A DNA stretch of 64,000 nt from Sabellastarte sp. h YS-2021 (Eukaryota > Annelida > Polychaeta > Sabellida > Sabellidae): NCBI GenBank assembly GCA_964017235.1, contig OZ024929.1, forward strand, positions 110,593,793 through 110,657,792, written 5' to 3'. Under the pieces are notes generated by a model. The model was not told the DNA's origin. It saw only the letters and a list, made by a program, of their open reading frames with translations, and searched no databases. Positions 1 to 10,107 of this stretch are shown piece after piece. The first letter of the stretch is position 1. Each line of letters begins with the position of its first letter. Made by a program: the position numbers and the translations under genes.

Positions 1-150
1 AATTTTTGAAAAATTGCCAAGAGTACAATGCTCAGATACCCAACAGGTTGAAACTTTCGACGAAATCGCTCCATCTCGCATAGTTTAGGAGATATGAGCA
101 CATTTGCCTTTTTCAGTATTCAAAATAGCCAATTACTCAATAAGCGCCCT
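1..150 (+). repeat. Terminal fragment of the GGCCGCCATTTT-array element
   Basis: This stretch matches the last array unit and downstream edge of the element at 6240-6390 in the same orientation: it has the 'aagagtac', 'gataccc', 'cgacgaaatcgct' and 'ggagatatgagcacatttgcc' landmarks in the same order. It starts at the window edge, so more of the element probably lies to the left. Confidence 0.8.
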
Positions 151-240
151 TTTAAAAGGATTCTTAATTACTAGCTGCTAAACTGACAAGTATGTTGTAC
201 ATGTGTATACGTTACAATGAATATGTGTCATCACGGAAAA

Positions 241-308
241 CATATACAAATGGAAATATGTGTATTGCCTGAAATTTCAGGGAATACACATATTTCCGTT
301 TGTATACA
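241..308. repeat. Near-perfect 68-bp palindrome without loop
   Basis: The 34-base arms 241-274 and 275-308 are reverse complements at 30 of 34 positions, with the centre at GAAATTTC. Outer, weaker inverted matches (ttgtacatgtgtatac near 195 against gtatacacttgtgtacaa near 303) suggest it is the core of a small fold-back or MITE-like element. Confidence 0.75.
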
Positions 309-987
309 CTTGTGTACAATATCTTAGATGTGTACATAACCAGGTGTTTTTTCTACATTGAAATAGTATACAGGGTTTTCTCTCAATGGGTGTACAAATA
401 AAGCTTTGCTTGACAATATTTTTTGTCAGAGGCTCTTTCCTGTTTTCAAAGACTACATAAAAAAACCAATAAAAGCAATAAATCTGAAAATAAATGTTAC
501 CATACCGTTAAAATTATATACGAGACATTTTACAGTCAGATACAAAGAAAAATAATATAAAATAAACAATATTATTGAATAATGTAGTTTAATATCTGTT
601 AAGATCCATCAAAGCAAATTTGTTACAATCAAAAAGCTACAACTTGTGTTACCTTGAAAAGCAACTAGGAAATGATTTTGCAAACAAAAACAAAGCTATC
701 CTGATGAAGAAGTGAGTTGAAGCTATGACAAACTGTAGAGCTTTATGCATAAAATGTAAAGAGTATGTATGCAGACTAATTTCTTCCAAATTACAAAGAA
801 AAATATGCAGAGTAAATATAGAAAAAAGTTCACCGGTAGGGTCTTTATGGGCCTCAAACACAGTTTAAAGGTCAACTTCATGCCTTGTTACTCAAACAAA
901 AAATTCTCTCAACAGGCTGCTTGATTAAACACTGCCATTTATGTTTTGTGTGTTAAAATTGATGAACAATTTCAGAAAGTAACTTAC
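309..987. other. Intron sequence with no recognised feature
   Basis: AT-rich sequence downstream (gene orientation) of the last visible mucolipin exon. The missing S5-pore-S6 exons were looked for on the minus strand and not found here, so they should lie to the left of the window. Confidence 0.6.
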
Positions 988-1239
988 ATTGTAAGAGTCA
1001 AAGAATTTGAGATATCGGAGACATCCGAACCATACAAGTAAGTTGCCTGTACCAAGGAGTACACCGCAGAGTTCATAGCTCTGTGACAGCTTGGTTTCGA
1101 TGCGGATCTTCAGAATAGAACCAATCATGATTGCAAGGTCATTGATGATGATCATCAAGTACCATAAGTTGATGAACTCCATGTGGTCAGACAACGTCAG
1201 CTTCTTGTTCAACACCTCTCTGAAGTACTGAACAGTTAC
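988..1239 (-). CDS. mcoln: Mucolipin exon: S2-S3 linker, S3 and S4 (exon h of those visible)
   Basis: 84 codons, phase 0 at both ends; acceptor 'cctgtgtag' before GTAACTG and donor GTAAGT after ...TACAAT. The frame starts VTVQYFREVLNKK, then HMEFINLWYLMIIINDLAIM (S3) and SYELCGVLLGTGNLLVWFG followed by LRYLKFF (S4 and the S4-S5 side). This closely tracks the vertebrate family pattern LEFVNGWY...[22 protein letters not shown]. TRPML channels lack the dense voltage-sensing arginines of Kv S4, as here. The next coding segment should begin S5 but is outside the window. Confidence 0.97.
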
Positions 1240-2193
1240 CTACACAGGAAATGAAACATTAAACAAGACTGCATTTTTTTTTGCTAAATTTTTTCCAGGT
1301 GCAAGTTACAGCTTGTGACAAATATGCCTGAATCCAGTAAATGCATTATTTTAACATTTATAACTTAACTGCACCTACTTCATTGTTTGAGTTTTCAAAC
1401 CATTGCTTCATAGCACCCCCACCCCACCCCCCCACCCCCCAAAAAAAATTGCACATCAGTTTAACCTGTGATGGTCCTAGCCTCTGGAATGAACTGTGCC
1501 TTCCACTAAAACATGCTTGAGGAAATGACTCAAAGCCTACTTACACAGCAGGGCTTTTTCACCTTACTTTTTGCTTGAACCACCAGCATCTCTATTTCAT
1601 GACCCACACACATCCAGTTCTAGAATCACTTTTCAACAAAGTTTCTGTCTTGCAACTTAGAATCTGCTGGTAAAGATTAAATGCCATAACAATATGTTTT
1701 GGTTGGGTACAAAGTAAGGGCTGACAAATTCGTGCTTGAAAATAGCTTACCATTAGGTTTTGCTTTGCAAATATTGGGTGTTGCGAAAAAGTTTCTAGAA
1801 TGCGCTTTGTTCTGGCTTTGTTAATGTGGCAAAGATGTTTGAGGCAAATATCCAAGAGAGAATTTTAAGTGATAGTCAGACTTTACAGTTAACTTCACTT
1901 CTGGCTCTGCGTATGAACTCACAACTGTTTGAATCCACCAAAGACCTGATGTACAGGTTTTAAACATTGTATTTACCTGTTTGTTTACAAAAGAGGATAA
2001 TTGACCATTTTAACATGCAAAGGAATTGCACAATATCCTATTTGTTTTGTATGCACTCTTGTCACAACAGACCTAAACTTTTTCAGGTTATCAAAAACTC
2101 TGTTGGTGACCAAATATCCACATTTAGATGAGACAATTACATTTATAACATTGTAAACTATGTGTAATAAAATGATATAAAAACTGAACTGAC
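1240..2193 (-). other. Mucolipin intron with C-rich tract
   Basis: Intron between the S2 and S3 exons. It contains a C-rich/A-rich low-complexity tract near 1411-1448 and a degenerate reverse-transcriptase tail near 1462-1600 listed separately. A minus-strand open stretch at 1592-1855 resembles no family I know. Confidence 0.6.
1462..1600 (+). pseudogene. Degenerate C-terminal scrap of a non-LTR retrotransposon ORF2
   Basis: The plus strand reads DGPSLWNELCLPLKHA, then a stop, then GNDSKPTYTAGLFHLTF. This resembles the generic ORF2 C-terminus (F-x-GP-x-LWN-x-LP ... SF-K-x-LKT-x-LF). It is short and broken, so the family cannot be assigned. Confidence 0.4.
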
Positions 2194-2312
2194 CCGCCAT
2201 AGCCTGTTTGCTTTGAACATTGACCGCACACACAAGACAAGTGACAGCAAACTGATTATCAACACAGCAATGTCAAATATCACATAGAAAGCCTTCACTG
2301 CCTCACTGTCAT
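2194..2312 (-). CDS. mcoln: Mucolipin exon: transmembrane segment S2
   Basis: 119 bp with acceptor 'ctgttttcag' and donor GTCAGT. It completes a split Asn codon from the previous exon and then reads DSEAVKAFYVIFDIAVLIIS followed by LLSLVLCVRSMFKANRLWR, ending in phase 0. The family pattern DNSFRLLFDVVVILTCSLS...CARSLLRG is clearly recognisable; the hydrophobic run is S2 and the trailing basic residues face the cytosol. Confidence 0.96.
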
Positions 2313-2419
2313 CTGAAAACAGATTTTATTCAAGTATCAAGTAAGCTAGATCCTGTTAAATCAAATCTCAATGGGTCAGAAATATATTTATTATCCACTG
2401 TGCAGGGTATTTGATCCTT

Positions 2420-2840
2420 ATACGGGGATAGAGCGGGATATTTTTTTTTTGTATACAACGGCACATCTCTACCATGGATGAGTGTGAATAACTTCTGGTT
2501 TTATAACAATATCTCAGAAAGTACATAACCTATCAATATATGTATAATATATCATTAGAAAGGACTTCTTACAGCACTTCTGCTCATATTTATAGCATTA
2601 AAATCCTTGCGGAAATGACCAAGATATTGCAAGTTAAAGATTGACATTTTTATTTTCACTGTTGCCCATACATTTTGACCGCCTTTTTCACGTTCTCTCA
2701 TTAAATAACTGTTTTATTTAACCCATAAATCATACAAAATGGTGGGTAATAAAAGTAAAACATCCCTCATCAGACATATACAGAAAATATATATCACTCA
2801 TGAATATTAACAATAAAATACTCATGCTACACAATCATAT
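2420..2840 (+). repeat. Dispersed repeat, copy 1 (second copy 30350-30660)
   Basis: The segment containing 'atatatcattagaaagg', 'aagttaaagattg', 'ataataaaagtaaaacat' and 'agacatatacagaaaa' recurs in the same order and orientation at 30350-30660 with moderate divergence. An inverted match of 'catatacagaaaa' lies near 2870, possibly the other end. No coding content and no family recognised. The rest of 2313-3420 is plain intron. Confidence 0.65.
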
Positions 2841-3420
2841 AATATTGTTATCTTCATTCGTGACATATTTTTTCTGTATATGTTATTCAGGAAGTTTTCC
2901 TATTTTCTACTTAGGCACTAAAATGGGAATTGTGGTGAACTGATAACTACTTGAATGGGTTCAACTGTAGTGATTTATGCAGAGAAAAGAACATTCACAA
3001 GGTACTGACATATACAGAAGTGACAGTGTGTAAGATTTAACAATTGTAAGAACTGACCTTAACCTAAAGAAGGGGAAAGAGGAAATGTGACATGAGTTCC
3101 GAAAAACTTTTTTTTCCAAAAATATAATAAATACACAATGAACTTCCTAAATCTAAGGTTAAGGCAATATAAGGATATCCCTAATGCAGAAAAAATTGGG
3201 GAAACCTATAATTAACCATTTCAACTTTGAAAAAGATAGGTTTGGTCTGAACTGCATACACACCTATTTTCATTTATTATTTGTAGAATATTTACCGCTA
3301 TAATCCCCTACTGTCCTCTGTAAATGCAATAGGCTTTCTTGGACAAAGATGAGTACCTGGCCATGGGTGAATGGTAGAACTTGTCATGACCAGTCTCAAA
3401 TGAGGTGATGGAGTCTATTA

Positions 3421-4248
3421 CAGAAGAACTCCATTTATCCGAACCCCTCCGGAGACATTCACTAAGTTCGGATATGCGGGGGGTTCGGATAGACGAAAAA
3501 CAGTTTCTGGGAGGCCTGTATTTGGGCGATAATACAATATTTTGAATAAATATGCGTTTCCGGTAACAGTAACACAGTTTCCTGTAAAGATTCAACAAAA
3601 AAAACGTTTACTAACCTACACAAATTAGTTTTTGTAGTATATTACTGTTTAAGTTTTAAAATTCAACTATTTTGATGCAACTTTGACAAGGGATAGCGAC
3701 GGGAGATGAGGGCGTTCTTTTCAGAGATCAAATAAATTTTGTACCAGTTTTAAAGAGAATGACAGACGAAATAATTCGTATACAAAGTTAAAAAAACATA
3801 TAAAATATAAAGCCTATAAACAATAAAGATATACATCAGTGCTGATTTTATTGTTTAACAGATTAATTGTTACAAAAGTCTTTGATAGACTACTCCGGCC
3901 AATAAAGTGACACCTTGTTAGGTTTCTAGAATTGCAATCAGCCAATCGAATAGGCCCTTTCAAGTGTTGATCAACAGAAATATGCTACATGGCAGCATTC
4001 AATAAATACTGCACTAATCTGTGTCTTTTCATTGAATAAACAATAAAACATCAAAGGTAAGATAACCGAAAGACGTGTGCTGTGTTTGCAGGCATTTTTG
4101 ATGGCGACTTTTATAAAATTTTATAACATCCCTGTATATCGCCCACCGGATTCGGTTGCGTAGTGTGTAAAATGTTGGGGGACATGCTTTGAAGTCGGAT
4201 AAGCCGGAGATTCGGTTACACGGAGGTCGGATTAGCGGGGTTCTTCTG
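3421..4248. mobile_element. Tigger/pogo-like non-autonomous DNA transposon (828 bp)
   Basis: The ends are inverted: CAGAAGAACTCCATTTATCC at the left against CAGAAGAACCCCGCTAATCC read from the right. TA precedes the left end (3419-3420) and follows the right end (4249-4250), as expected for TA-target Tc1/mariner-pogo elements. Subterminal repeats of the 'cggat' type (tccgaacccc, gttcggata, tcggataagccgga) recur at both ends. No transposase frame is seen. Confidence 0.8.
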
Positions 4249-4423
4249 TATTTGATTCAGAATTTTTATCCTCCCATAACATATGCAATAACTGTCACAC
4301 AAAGTGAAGTTTCAAAGCTTCTGACTTGTTGTTCAAATTATTGGTAATAATTTGATTCACTGAGATACTTTAATTCACTGTTTTAACATTTTACAGAAGG
4401 CTAAAACTGCTTGTTAATTAAAG

Positions 4424-6755
4424 AAACTAGAAATAGGACGCCCTGTTGATAGTAGGTGCGAATAGAAACAGGATAGCATAGAAGAACACACATTATCATG
4501 TGTAATGTCCACCCATGAACCTTTTGCCAAAATTGTACAGTAGTCTTACAAGACCCTGTTTCATTTGTAAAATATATCAATGATGCTTAAATATTTGTTA
4601 GTGTAGATGTAAATTATTTCAGCTTCATGCCTTTTTGCATTGGTTGGGTCGAAAATTTTGACGAAATCACTCTATCTTGTACAGTTAAGAAGATAGAAGC
4701 AAATTCCTGTTTTTCTATTTTTGGCAAAAATTTGAAATTCAAAATGGCCGCCATTTTTGGGAAAATTTTTTGAAAATTGCCAAGAGTACATTTCTTAGAT
4801 ACCCTATGGGTCAAAAATTTCAATGAAATAACTCTATTTTGCACGGTTAAGGCAAATTTGTGTTTTTCCATTTTGGGCAAAAATTCGAAAATTCAAAATG
4901 GCCGCCTTATGTGGGGAGGGGAAAATTTTTTTGAAAATTTTAAAGAGTACATTCCTCCGATACCCTGTGGGTCGAAAATTTCGACGAAATCGCTCTATCT
5001 CGCACGGTTAAGGAGATAGAAGCAATTTTGTGTTTTGCCATTTTTGGCAAAAATTCGAAAATTCAAAATGGCCGGCATTTTTGGGGAGGGGAAAATTTTT
5101 TGAAAATTGCAAATATTACATTCCTGAAATACCCTGTGGATTGAAAATTTCGACGAAATCGCTCTATCTCGCACGGTTAAGGAGATAGAAGCAAATTCGT
5201 GTTTTGCCATTTCTGGAAAAAATTTGAAGATTCAAAATGGCCGCCATTTTTGGGGAGGGGAAAATTTTTTAAAAATGGCCAAGAGTACAATGCTCAGATA
5301 CCCTGTGGGTCGAAAATTTTGACGAAATCGCTCTATCTCACACGGTTAAGGAGATAGAAGGAAATTTGTGTTTTGCCATTTTTGGCAAAAATTCAAAATG
5401 GCCGCCATTTTTGGGGAGGGGAAAATTTTTTGAAAATTGTAAAAATTACATTCCTTAGATACCCTGTGGGTCGAAAATTTCGACGAAATCGCTCTATCTC
5501 GCACGGTTAAGGAGATAGAAGCAACTTTGTGTTTTGCCATTTTTGGCAAAAATTCAAAATGGCCGGCATTTTTGGGGAGGGGAAAATTTTTTTGAAAATT
5601 GCAAAGAGTACATTCCTGAGATACCCTGTTGCTTGATAATTTCGACGAAATCGCTCTATCTCGAACGGTTAAGGAGATAGAAGCAAATTCGTGTTTTGCC
5701 ATTTCTGGCAAAAATTCGAAAATTCAAAATGGCCGCCATTTTTGGAGAGGGGAAAATTTTTTAAAAATTGCCAAGAGTACAATGCTCAAATACCCAGTGA
5801 GTCGAAAATTTTGACGAAATCGCTCAATCTCGCACAGTTAAGGAGATAGAAGGAAATTTGTGTTTTGCCATTTTTGGCAAAAACTCGAAAATTCAAAATG
5901 GCCACCATTTTTGGGGAGGGGAAATTTTTTTGAAAATTGTAAAGATTACATTCCTTAGATACCCTGTGGGTCGAAAATTTCGACAAAATCACTATCTCGC
6001 ACGGTTAAGGAGATAGAAGCAAATTTGTGTTTTGCCATTTTTGGCAAAAATTCGAAAATTCAAAATGGCCGTCATTTTTGGGGAGGGGAAAATTTTTTGA
6101 AAATTGCAAAGAGTACATTCCTGAGATACCCTGTGGGTCGAAAATTTTGACGAAATAGCTCTATCTCGCACGGTTAAGGAGATAGAAGCAAATTTATGTT
6201 TTGCCATTTTTGGCAAAAATTCAAAATGGCCGCCATTTTTGGGGAGGGGAAAATTTTTTGAAAATTGCAAAGAGTACATTCCTTAGATACCCTATGGGTC
6301 GAAAATTTCGACGAAATCGCTCTATCTCGCACGGTTTAGGAGATATGAGCACATTTGCCTTTTTCAGTATTCAAAATAGCCAATTACTCATTTATTTAAT
6401 TAATTACTCACTCATCTATGAAGCAATTCCCCCCAAAAGCAATCCCATACAAGCTATTAACCCAATGAACCTCCATACCAAATTTCAGAAAGCTAGGCTT
6501 AATAGCATTCCTTAAAATGTCTGGAAACCAAAGAGCTACTCAAAAGTAGCAAAGTAGCTATTACTCAGTTAGCTATAGAGCTATCATCACCAAAAGCAAT
6601 CCCATACAAGCTATTAACCCAATAAACCTGCATGCCAAATTTGGTAAAGATAGGATAAGAACTGTTGCCTAAAATGTCTGGAAACCAAGTGGGACGCCGG
6701 ACGCCGGAAAAAGCAAAAATAATATGTCCACCCCCCCAGTGGGGTGGACATAATA
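4424..6755 (+). mobile_element. Helentron-like non-autonomous element, family X=ATGTCCACCC
   Basis: The left terminus is AACTAGAAATAGGACGCCCT. The subterminal motif ATGTCCACCC (4505-4514) is repeated in a terminal hairpin at 6724-6751 (ATGTCCACCCC...GGGGTGGACAT), followed by AATA. The middle is an array of ten 161-169 bp units (4640-6400), then a single-copy tail with the paired text 'caagctattaacccaat'. An inverted relative with fewer units lies at 55475-57010. This layout (subterminal inverted repeats, 3' hairpin, central tandem units) is that described for Helentron-associated elements and oyster 'pearl' elements; the assignment is inference. Confidence 0.75.
4640..6400 (+). repeat. Tandem array, about ten units of 161-169 bp
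   Basis: The anchor 'accct' recurs at 4801, 4962, 5131, 5300, 5461, 5623, 5792 (acccag), 5961, 6128 and 6289. Two length classes (about 161 and 169) alternate irregularly through small deletions. Each unit carries two short palindromes, TTGCCATTTTTGGCAA and AATGGCCGCCATT, and the pair ATTTCGACGAAAT. Long open frames through the array are a by-product of the unit length and few stops. Confidence 0.95.
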
Positions 6756-6922
6756 TAGTAGCAGCTCTATTATCTGACCCTCTTGGGGAGTAACAATTTG
6801 GATAATAGGTCAGATAACAGAAGGGCGAAAATAACAGGCTTAAATAGAGTTGGGAGAGTGAATTCAAGGTCAGTTAATTGAAAAATCAGAAAATAGAGGG
6901 TCAGATAATAGAGGTTCTACTG
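6756..6922. mobile_element. Tigger-like MITE (167 bp)
   Basis: The ends TAGTAGCAGCTCTATTATCT (left) and CAGTAGAACCTCTATTATCT (right, reverse complement) are inverted and continue with GACCCTC on both sides. TA at 6754-6755 and 6923-6924 is the target duplication. It sits exactly at the right end of the preceding hairpin element. Confidence 0.8.
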
Positions 6923-7625
6923 TATTATACCATATCTTAATTATGGTAGAATTTTTATAAGAATATTTGTTAAATTAAAAAAAAATACCTACGCTATTGC
7001 ATTCACACCAATACTGCTCAATTGTGAAGAAGTTGGAAAAATAACTGAATATTATCAAGTTGATCAGTTGTATAATCAAATCAACCACTGGAGCAATGTA
7101 GTCAGGATGTAATAACACAAAATAATTATCACCTCAATGATTCAAAGGTGAAACTGAACAGGTTGATAACATTAAATACACCCTTTAATTCATGATTTAT
7201 ACACGAAACTTCAAAAAAAATGATTAAGAATTGTGAAATATCACTTTAGAGATAAAATAATAGGATGATAAAGGGTATTTCCATGTGAAAATTTATCAAA
7301 AACAAAGTGACACAGACTACTGAAAAGATACACTTCCTCATTGGTTCTGTGTAAGCCAGCTTTATCTCCAATGCTATTAAATACCAAATGTTTTAAACAA
7401 TCTAAGGCAATACATATATTAAATTGTCTCAACCTGTCAGGTTGTCAAGGCACTAGATAGATCACTACAATTTTGGACTGTCACAAACAGAACTTCAGTA
7501 CTTGCTAAAGAGAGGAGTACTGAGTATACTGGAGGAAAAAAAATTGAGAAAAGAGTAATCTTTTCTACTCAAATTTTGGCTTTTCAAAGGTGTAGAATGA
7601 GTAGTATTTCCAGTAGTCAACTCAC
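6923..7625 (-). other. Mucolipin intron, no recognised feature
   Basis: AT-rich intron sequence between the last MITE and the next exon; no repeat shared with the rest of the window and no coding signal. Confidence 0.5.
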
Positions 7626-7722
7626 TGTCTGATATGATTGTTCCATTACAATCCACCACAGTAATGTATGACTGCAAATCTACCAACATCTGACCATTGT
7701 GTTGTTCATTATGAAATGTAAT
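7626..7722 (-). CDS. mcoln: Mucolipin exon: end of the extracytosolic domain
   Basis: 97 bp; acceptor 'ctttggtttcag', donor GTGAGT. It reads ITFHNEQHNGQMLVDLQSYI then TVVDCNGTIISD plus one base of a split codon. It aligns in order with the family segment ITFDNKAHSGRIPISLETQ...ECK. The lone Cys and the sequon N-G-T are in the luminal domain. Confidence 0.95.
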
Positions 7723-8022
7723 CTGAAACCAAAGAAAAAGAAACAGAAATTTTGTAGAAAAGGCATTTATAGGTTTATTAGCAAGTTGACACATTCATAA
7801 CAAACCAAAAAGTAAAGCATTTAGCAAATGACATAGGACACATCTTTGCCTCGGTTGGTGTATGTTGGTGTATGAATTTACCACCGAGTAAACCAAGTTC
7901 CTTGGATACTATCAATGATGATGTTGATCAATTCTGGAGGCAATAGTTAACAGACACGCATTGTTTGAAAACAAAGATCTTTTAAAATCTGATTACCCAT
8001 GCATGTAGGGGACATATATATA

Positions 8023-8510
8023 CAGTAGATTTGGTATAAGTAGAACTGCCATAAGTAGAATATTGCCATAAGTAGAAGTAGTTTCTAAGTCCCAACAATT
8101 ATTAATGCAAAATATAAGGATAAGTAGAAGTTCGACTTATAGAAAGTTCCCATAACTGGAACCTAATTTGATGCACAAAGTGTTACTTTACAATAGGAAT
8201 AACAAGGTATAAGTAGAACCTATAAATATTGTGTGCATAGAAGTGTCAATCTCCACAAAAGTTGTGACAAAATAGTATCATTGTGACACTCTGTACCTGA
8301 TTCCTCACTTTTGTGTTAGTAAGTCTGACCAGCAAACAAATAAATTTCAAAGTAGAGTGATCACACAAGTGTTAATTATTGCAAGTGACTTGAAATTACA
8401 TAGTATCTTTAGTACCTCATATATTTCTCAAAGTCGGTATAACTGGAAGTTGCCATAAGTAGAAGTAAATGGCTGACATTTTGCAACTTCGACTTAGACC
8501 AAATCCACTG
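8023..8510. mobile_element. pogo/mariner-like MITE (488 bp)
   Basis: The left end CAGTAGATTTGGTATAAGTA and the right end read as CAGTGGATTTGGTCTAAGTC are inverted repeats; TA lies on both sides (8021-8022, 8511-8512) inside a TATATA target. The internal motif 'cataagtagaa' is repeated about six times near both ends as 'gccataagtagaa' or similar, typical of subterminal transposase-binding repeats. The 300 bp between this element and the preceding exon hold nothing recognisable. Confidence 0.8.
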
Positions 8511-9048
8511 TATATATATATATATAAAATATCACCCATAAAGAAAGTCAACCTTTATCAGTACAAAAGGATTTAATTATTTTCAAAGAAATGGTCAAGA
8601 CTTCCCAGTTAGCCTGGGAAATATGCAGTAAATTTGAGAAGGCTAATAATACTTTTCCCCGAGAGAGCTATATTTAGAAAAGCATGCTTTTAAGGGAAGT
8701 GAAGTGAAAATTCTATAATTCTATTTATCTGTGTACCTTTGCAATTCAAAGAAAAGTTTTTATTTTTATGAAGCTTTAAAGGCACTCCTTTTCTTTTGTT
8801 GCCAGTTAAAGGCAGTACTTTACAACTGTATTTAATAACAGATGAAAATTATAGCATCACACTGACTTGCAGATAAGTTAGAAGTACAGCACCAAGTCCA
8901 GTCCAGCAATAATCATCCAACACATTAATGCACAGTACTATACCTCAAATAAATGTGAACCAGATACACAAAGAGTAAGAAATTGGAGATTCACAATTTC
9001 ACAGCAGTCAGTGAAATTTTCCAGTGAGGAAAGAACTATTCTAGTCTG
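8511..9048 (-). other. Mucolipin intron, no recognised feature
   Basis: Unique-looking intron sequence with a short TATATATA tract left from the MITE target; no exon signal. Confidence 0.5.
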
Positions 9049-9105
9049 TATTTTTATGGCGCTTAATCTCTGTTGGGCAGACTCTAAGGCGCAACACCAA
9101 AATCT
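9049..9105 (-). repeat. LINE 3'-tail scrap (GCGCTTAATCT...AAGGCGCAAC)
   Basis: The text 'tttttatggcgcttaatctc...gactctaaggcgcaac' matches the 3' end of the LINE fragment at 48240-48290. The outer parts GCGCTTA/TAAGGCGC can pair, so it is a conserved terminal hairpin of that LINE. Confidence 0.65.
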
Positions 9106-9332
9106 AATGAAAAAAAATCATCATTCCATAGCTGTTGCCAAGTCCAGTACCACGGAGATACCTTCTATATCCTTGACTTATGAGAACTTTCTTTGCACAC
9201 ATGATTTTTACACCTACACTTGGCCTCTAATTTCCCGATACAAAATTGGCAGAAATATTTACATTGAAAGGATGCCATACAGTGGTACATGTCACACCTT
9301 GTGGCAAACTCCTTGCTTCTTATTCTACTCAC

Positions 9333-9429
9333 CTCTACACTAAAAATAAAACAGTCTGGAGTGTTTATATTCGTCAGCTTCTTCAAGTGAACAGTGGAGA
9401 CATTAAATTTCAACTTGACTTCAATAGTT
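9333..9429 (-). CDS. mcoln: Mucolipin exon: extracytosolic domain with conserved Cys
   Basis: 97 bp; acceptor 'ccttcttaatttcag', donor GTGAGT. One base completes Arg from the previous exon, then TIEVKLKFNVSTVHLKKLTN and INTPDCFIFSVE, ending in phase 0. The family counterpart is [28 protein letters not shown]. The Cys and the sequon N-V-S are luminal. Confidence 0.96.
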
Positions 9430-9834
9430 CTGAAATTAAGAAGGATAATTATTACAAGTAAGAAACTATCATATAATCAAAACCACCTTAATCACTGGAT
9501 CCTTGTACAGCCTACAATCTTAACAGTTTAGCCCACTTTTTCATGAAACAAATAGCATAAATTGAAAGTGTCACAAATATGTACTTCATTTCCGGTTTTA
9601 TAGTTTGATTATTTTGTTAAATTTTATTTAGTGATATAGAATTTTTGTGTTTAACAAAATTGAATATTAAACATATCAGTTTGGTACATTATCATTGCTG
9701 GAATAGCATTTCTTTTTAAGTAATTGCAAGGAAATCAGCTTTAACAATTTTTTCTGCACTCAAATATTGGCCATTGGAATTCATTATACACAAACTTCAG
9801 AATAGTGTGCACTGCAAAAATCAGAAAGAAATAC
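9430..9834 (-). other. Mucolipin intron (405 bp)
   Basis: Short AT-rich intron with standard ends; nothing else seen. Confidence 0.7.
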
Positions 9835-9937
9835 CTGTCAAAGACTACTGTCTTATTTTTTTCACGTAAAAATGCTTCTGTGTCATAATAGGTACTGTTG
9901 TCAGTCTCATTCACCATAGGTCTCAAGTTAAAACACT
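9835..9937 (-). CDS. mcoln: Mucolipin exon: luminal domain, glycosylated segment
   Basis: 103 bp; acceptor 'tttgtttgcatag', donor GTATTT. Split codons at both ends give Glu (start) and Arg (end). It reads CFNLRPMVNETDNSTYYDTE then AFLREKNKTVVFD. There are three N-glycosylation sequons (NET, NST, NKT), consistent with a luminal loop. The counterpart in vertebrate TRPML1 is the segment with DTFDIDPMVVTDC; sequence identity here is low and the call rests on exon order, phase and flanking exons. Confidence 0.88.
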
Positions 9938-10107
9938 CTATGCAAACAAAAAACACAAGAGATCATTATACTTGATTAGTCCTGAACAGACACTTGGGCA
10001 GCGCATAACATTTGTTTAAACTCAATGAAAAGTGTGTTGTGGATTCCAAGCTATTATATACTCAAACAAAGAAGCCCATTTTTACTGAAACATTAGTATG
10101 ATCTTTC

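Noticed and set aside
5346-5711. 121-codon minus-strand open frame and several 60-140 codon frames at 4614-6279, 55963-56763 and 59868-62803
   Set aside because: They are the tandem units read through; the peptide repeats with the unit, frames exist on both strands and no domain is visible.
9011-9343. 110-codon plus-strand frame beginning near a LINE tail
   Set aside because: Its start lies in the LINE-tail scrap and its end is antisense to a mucolipin exon.
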